Shown piece by piece: positions 4,335 through 6,581 of a stretch of DNA of 6,581 nucleotides (the stretch's first letter is position 1; each line of letters opens with the position of its first letter). Source of the stretch: a bacterium (GTDB lineage: Bacteria > Bacillota > Clostridia > Christensenellales > CAG-138); contig JAQXRK010000054.1 of the NCBI GenBank assembly GCA_029218485.1, positions 1 to 6,581 on the forward strand, read 5' to 3'. The notes below the pieces were generated by a model. That model was not told the DNA's origin. It was given only the letters and a program-made list of their open reading frames with translations, and did not search any database. The translations under genes were made by a program, and so were the position numbers.

Positions 4335-5735
4335 TTGGAACAACAACTGCATAAAAAGTATGGCTTGCTGACAGCGATCGCCATGATTGTCGGCACGGTC
4401 ATCGGCTCCGGCGTTTTTTTCAAAGCCGAAGCGATTCTGACCAAAACGGGCGGCGATATGGCGACCGGCATCCTCGCCTGGGGCATCGGCGGCCTCATCA
4501 TGGTCATTTGTGCCTATACGTTTTCCGTTATGGCCACAAAGTATTCCTTTGTCAATGGCCTCGTGGACTATGCGGAAGTGACGGTCGGCAAGCGCTACGG
4601 CTATCTCGTCGGCTGGTTCATGACAATGATCTATTACCCGGCCATGACGTCGGTGCTCGCCTGGGTATCGGCGCGCTACCTCTGCGTGCTGCTGGGCTTT
4701 TCCATCGTCGGGCCCGAATGCCTGTGCCTGAGCTGCCTGTTCCTGGTCGGCAGCTATACGGTCAACGCGCTGTCGCCCAAACTGGCTGGGAAGATTCAGG
4801 TTTCCACCACGGTCATCAAGCTCATTCCGCTGCTGCTGATGGCGGTTGTGGGAACCGCGAGCGGCCTTGCCAACGGTGTTTTGGTTGAGAATTTCACAAA
4901 AACGCTCTCGACGCAGGAGATCGCCGCCGCGTTCGAGACGATGGGGAAGACCTACACGCCCAGCTCTTCCATGCTGCTGGCGTCCGTGGTCGCCACCGCG
5001 TTCGCTTACGAGGGCTGGATCATTACAACGTGTATCAACGCGGAGCTGAGGGACGCGAAGAAAAACCTCCCGCGCGCGCTGGTCATCGGCACGCTGATCG
5101 TGGTCGCGGTCTATATTCTGTACTATATCGGCCTCAATGGCGGCATCGACAAGCTGCACCTGATGCTCAGCGGCGAGGCGGGCGCCCGCGAAGCGTTTGT
5201 CCGGGTTTTCTCAAACGTGGGCGGTACGCTGCTCGGCGTGTTCATCGTCATCTCCTGCCTGGGCACGCTCAACGGCCTGATGCTCGGCATCACGCGCGGC
5301 ATGTATGCGCTTGCCGTGCGCAACCGCGGCCCGCGCCCGGATGTGTTCCGTCAGGTCGATCCCACGACCAACATGCCCACCAACTCGGCCGTTGTGGGAT
5401 TGATGCTGTGCGCTCTTTGGCTGGCCTATTTCTTCGGCGCAAATCTGGTGGAAACCTCGTGGTTCGGCCCGGTGACCTTCGACTCCTCGGAGCTTCCCAT
5501 CATCACGATCTACGCGATGTATATGCCCGTCTTCGTCATGTTCATGAAGCGGGAGCGGGAGATGTCGGTGTTTAAGCGCTTCGTGATGCCCATCGCCTCC
5601 ATGATCGGCTCCGCCTTCATGGTCTTTGCCGCCGCGGTGGCGCACGGCGTGGGCGCGGCGTGGTATCTGCTGATCTTTGTTGTGATCATGGCGATCGGCC
5701 TGCTCTTCATGAGGGAAAAGAAGCCGACGGAATAA
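4335..5735 (+). CDS. APC superfamily amino acid permease, 12 TM (LAT/SteT-like)
   Basis: This is an integral membrane amino acid transporter of 466 residues with about 12 hydrophobic segments (approximately 11-29, 44-66, 88-120, 128-147, 156-173, 213-233, 247-266, 296-325, 352-368, 386-404, 417-437, 441-459). TM1 contains GTVIGSGVFF (20-29); its unwound GSG binds the substrate alpha-amino and carboxyl groups in this fold. TM6 carries FAYEGW (223-228), followed by the cytoplasmic AELRDAKKNLPRAL loop (236-249) typical of the family. The pattern resembles the serine/threonine exchanger SteT and L-type transporters, but the substrate cannot be read from sequence. The start is TTG at 4335 with GAGGTG (4322-4327) 7 nt upstream; no in-frame ATG lies nearby until residue 17, inside TM1. 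The gene is a single transcription unit, divergent from the degV-family gene. Confidence 0.92.
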   Translation: MEQQLHKKYGLLTAIAMIVGTVIGSGVFFKAEAILTKTGGDMATGILAWGIGGLIMVICAYTFSVMATKYSFVNGLVDYAEVTVGKRYGYLVGWFMTMIYYPAMTSVLAWVSARYLCVLLGFSIVGPECLCLSCLFLVGSYTVNALSPKLAGKIQVSTTVIKLIPLLLMAVVGTASGLANGVLVENFTKTLSTQEIAAAFETMGKTYTPSSSMLLASVVATAFAYEGWIITTCINAELRDAKKNLPRALVIGTLIVVAVYILYYIGLNGGIDKLHLMLSGEAGAREAFVRVFSNVGGTLLGVFIVISCLGTLNGLMLGITRGMYALAVRNRGPRPDVFRQVDPTTNMPTNSAVVGLMLCALWLAYFFGANLVETSWFGPVTFDSSELPIITIYAMYMPVFVMFMKREREMSVFKRFVMPIASMIGSAFMVFAAAVAHGVGAAWYLLIFVVIMAIGLLFMREKKPTE

Positions 5736-5778
5736 CAAAAGCATGGGCTGGCTCTGCCGGCAGTGCATGAAAAATAAG

Positions 5779-5812
5779 AATCCTCCGTATGCTCGCAATC
5801 ATACGGAGGATT
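5779..5812. terminator. Bidirectional terminator between permease and coiled-coil membrane protein
   Basis: A perfect 13-bp stem (5779-5791 with 5800-5812) has an 8-nt loop. The plus-strand tail is TGTTTTTA and the minus-strand tail is CTTATTTTTC. It terminates the permease transcript and, in the other direction, the gene ending at 5851. Confidence 0.88.
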
Positions 5813-5850
5813 TGTTTTTATCGAATCTTCAACATTTCTGGTCGGTCGGT

Positions 5851-6348
5851 TTATCGAAACCGGTTCAGGAAACTGGCGAGCGGCTGGATGGTGCTGTTGA
5901 GGTTCGCAATAGCTTCGTTGAGCGTCTCAACGTCCAGATCGGAGAATGCCTGCACCGCACCGTCGAGGTTCTCAATGGCGCTGTTCAGCTGTGCAAAGTC
6001 GATGTCGCTGATCCCGGAGAGGATTTCGTCGGCCTGCGAAACGATGCCAACGCTTTCGGCGGCAAACGTTTCCAGATTGTCAAGAATCGCATCCATGCGC
6101 TCCACATGGATGGCCTCCGCTGCGGCCTGGATCTGATCGAGCGTGTCCACGGCCTTTGGAATCAGGATTGCCGCAGCCAGAATGACAACGAGCGATACCG
6201 CCAGCAGCGCAATGGCAAGCACGCGCAGCAATACCGTTTGACTGCGCTTGATTTCGCGCTGCTCCAAAAGCAGATCCCGTATCTCCTGCAGCGCTGCCTG
6301 CTGCTCGCCGTTCTCCAACAGCGCTGTGGAAACATACAAGTCGTCCAT
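5851..6348 (-). CDS. 165-aa single-pass membrane protein with extracytoplasmic coiled coil, unknown function
   Basis: I do not recognise the family. The first 36 residues are charged (QEIRDLLLEQREIKRSQ at 21-37), then one strongly hydrophobic helix spans about 40-62. The remaining 100 residues are alanine-, leucine- and acid-rich with a helical, coiled-coil-like pattern. Arginines and lysine before the helix favour an N-in, C-out topology, with the coiled coil outside the membrane. Residues 114-135 and 136-157 are tandem repeats of 22 residues sharing SD-hydrophobic-D...LN.AI.NL...Q at about 10 of 22 positions. GGAGGA (6356-6361) lies 7 nt before the ATG at 6348; the frame opens upstream at 6504, but the extra part overlaps the end of the previous gene and looks non-coding. 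It follows a probable PII-like gene by 94 nt with no promoter I can support, so they are probably co-transcribed. Confidence 0.78.
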   Translation of the reverse strand: MDDLYVSTALLENGEQQAALQEIRDLLLEQREIKRSQTVLLRVLAIALLAVSLVVILAAAILIPKAVDTLDQIQAAAEAIHVERMDAILDNLETFAAESVGIVSQADEILSGISDIDFAQLNSAIENLDGAVQAFSDLDVETLNEAIANLNSTIQPLASFLNRFR

Positions 6349-6424
6349 AGGAACATCCTCCATTTCCGGGTACCAAACAGAAGCCAAAGGGGATTCAGCT
6401 ATCGTGAAGCGTGCCGTGTCTGGC

Positions 6425-6442
6425 GCGGCGCGCAAGCGCCGC
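6425..6442 (-). repeat. GC-rich hairpin directly after the PII-like stop codon
   Basis: A perfect 7-bp stem (6425-6431 with 6436-6442) with a 4-nt loop begins at the base after the TGA of the upstream gene. No U-tract follows on the minus strand, so it is not a standard terminator. It may stabilise or attenuate the transcript between the two genes. Confidence 0.4.
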
Positions 6443-6581
6443 TCAAGCCTCGACCGGCTTTTCCGGGGAGGCGGGGGACGCGGAGAGCGCGGTGAGCCCC
6501 ACAACCTGATCGACCGGCAGAGAGAAGCAGATGCCCTTGCCGGCCTCTTTCAACTCTGCGTGCGCACAGATTGCGGTCATG
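6443..6581 (-). CDS. Probable PII-like nitrogen regulatory protein, C-terminal end (runs off right edge)
   Basis: Only the last 46 or so residues are in the window, ending at a TGA at 6443-6445. The visible segment contains MTAICAHAELKEAGKGICFS followed by LPVDQVVGL, then an alanine/proline/serine-rich tail. The run of helix, a basic-glycine turn, GICFSLPVDQVVGL and the C-terminus matches my memory of the end of PII-like (GlnB/GlnK-related) proteins of Clostridia, small trimeric signal proteins that bind nucleotides and act on membrane transporters or enzymes. The T-loop and nucleotide-binding residues are outside the window, so this rests on the C-terminal motif alone. The methionine codon at 6580 is probably internal. 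The gene downstream encodes a membrane protein, which would suit a PII partner, but that is inference. Confidence 0.6.
   Translation of the reverse strand, partial: MTAICAHAELKEAGKGICFSLPVDQVVGLTALSASPASPEKPVEA

Noticed and set aside
4317..5159. A 280-codon minus-strand open frame over the permease start
   Set aside because: Composition (Asp, His, Arg and Gln rich) is the usual antisense shadow of hydrophobic codons, and it would cover the permease RBS.
6349..6504. An N-terminal extension of the 165-aa membrane protein
   Set aside because: The extension is Pro/Arg-rich, overlaps the end of the PII-like gene and the hairpin, and has no RBS, while the ATG at 6348 has an ideal GGAGGA.

Overview
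The window (6,581 bp) looks like chromosomal DNA from a moderately GC-rich Clostridia-type Firmicute. The support is a Rex redox repressor next to an iron-type alcohol dehydrogenase, a DegV/FakB-family protein, strong AAGGAGG ribosome binding sites, consensus TTGACA/TATAAT-type promoters, compact hairpin terminators and frequent TTG starts. No mobile element, CRISPR array, rRNA or tRNA is visible. Genus cannot be fixed from these data.

Left part (1-1176), minus strand: rex (341-970), then a rho-independent terminator (242-272), then the 5' end of an iron-containing alcohol dehydrogenase that runs off the left edge (1-197). The AT-rich gap between rex and the divergent mtnA carries an extended -10 for rex, two dyad elements flanking it, and a good sigma-A promoter for mtnA.

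Centre (1177-3162), plus strand: mtnA-type sugar-phosphate isomerase (1177-2244), a class II aldolase of the fuculose-phosphate type 13 nt later (2258-2911), a 32-aa single-pass membrane protein with its own promoter and strong RBS (3011-3109), and a terminator that works in either direction. MtnA plus a class II aldolase, with none of the rest of the methionine salvage pathway alongside, is the signature of 5-deoxyribose / 5'-methylthioadenosine carbon salvage (drd genes or DHAP shunt). Its products would be dihydroxyacetone phosphate and an aldehyde such as acetaldehyde. The alcohol dehydrogenase across the divergent promoter region could reduce that aldehyde, and Rex senses the NADH/NAD+ ratio involved; this link is inference.

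Right part (3257-6581): a DegV-family fatty-acid-binding protein on the minus strand (3257-4114) and a 12-TM APC amino acid permease on the plus strand (4335-5735) diverge from a 220-bp intergenic region with one clear promoter each. The permease ends at a terminator shared with a convergent minus-strand pair: the C-terminal end of a probable PII-like regulator (6443-6581), followed by a 165-aa single-pass membrane protein with an extracytoplasmic coiled-coil region containing a 22-residue repeat (5851-6348).

Most of the window is ordinary metabolism and transport. The points most worth a second look are the isomerase-aldolase pair beside rex/adh, the unannotated 32-aa membrane protein, the dyads in the rex and degV promoters, and the PII-linked coiled-coil membrane protein.
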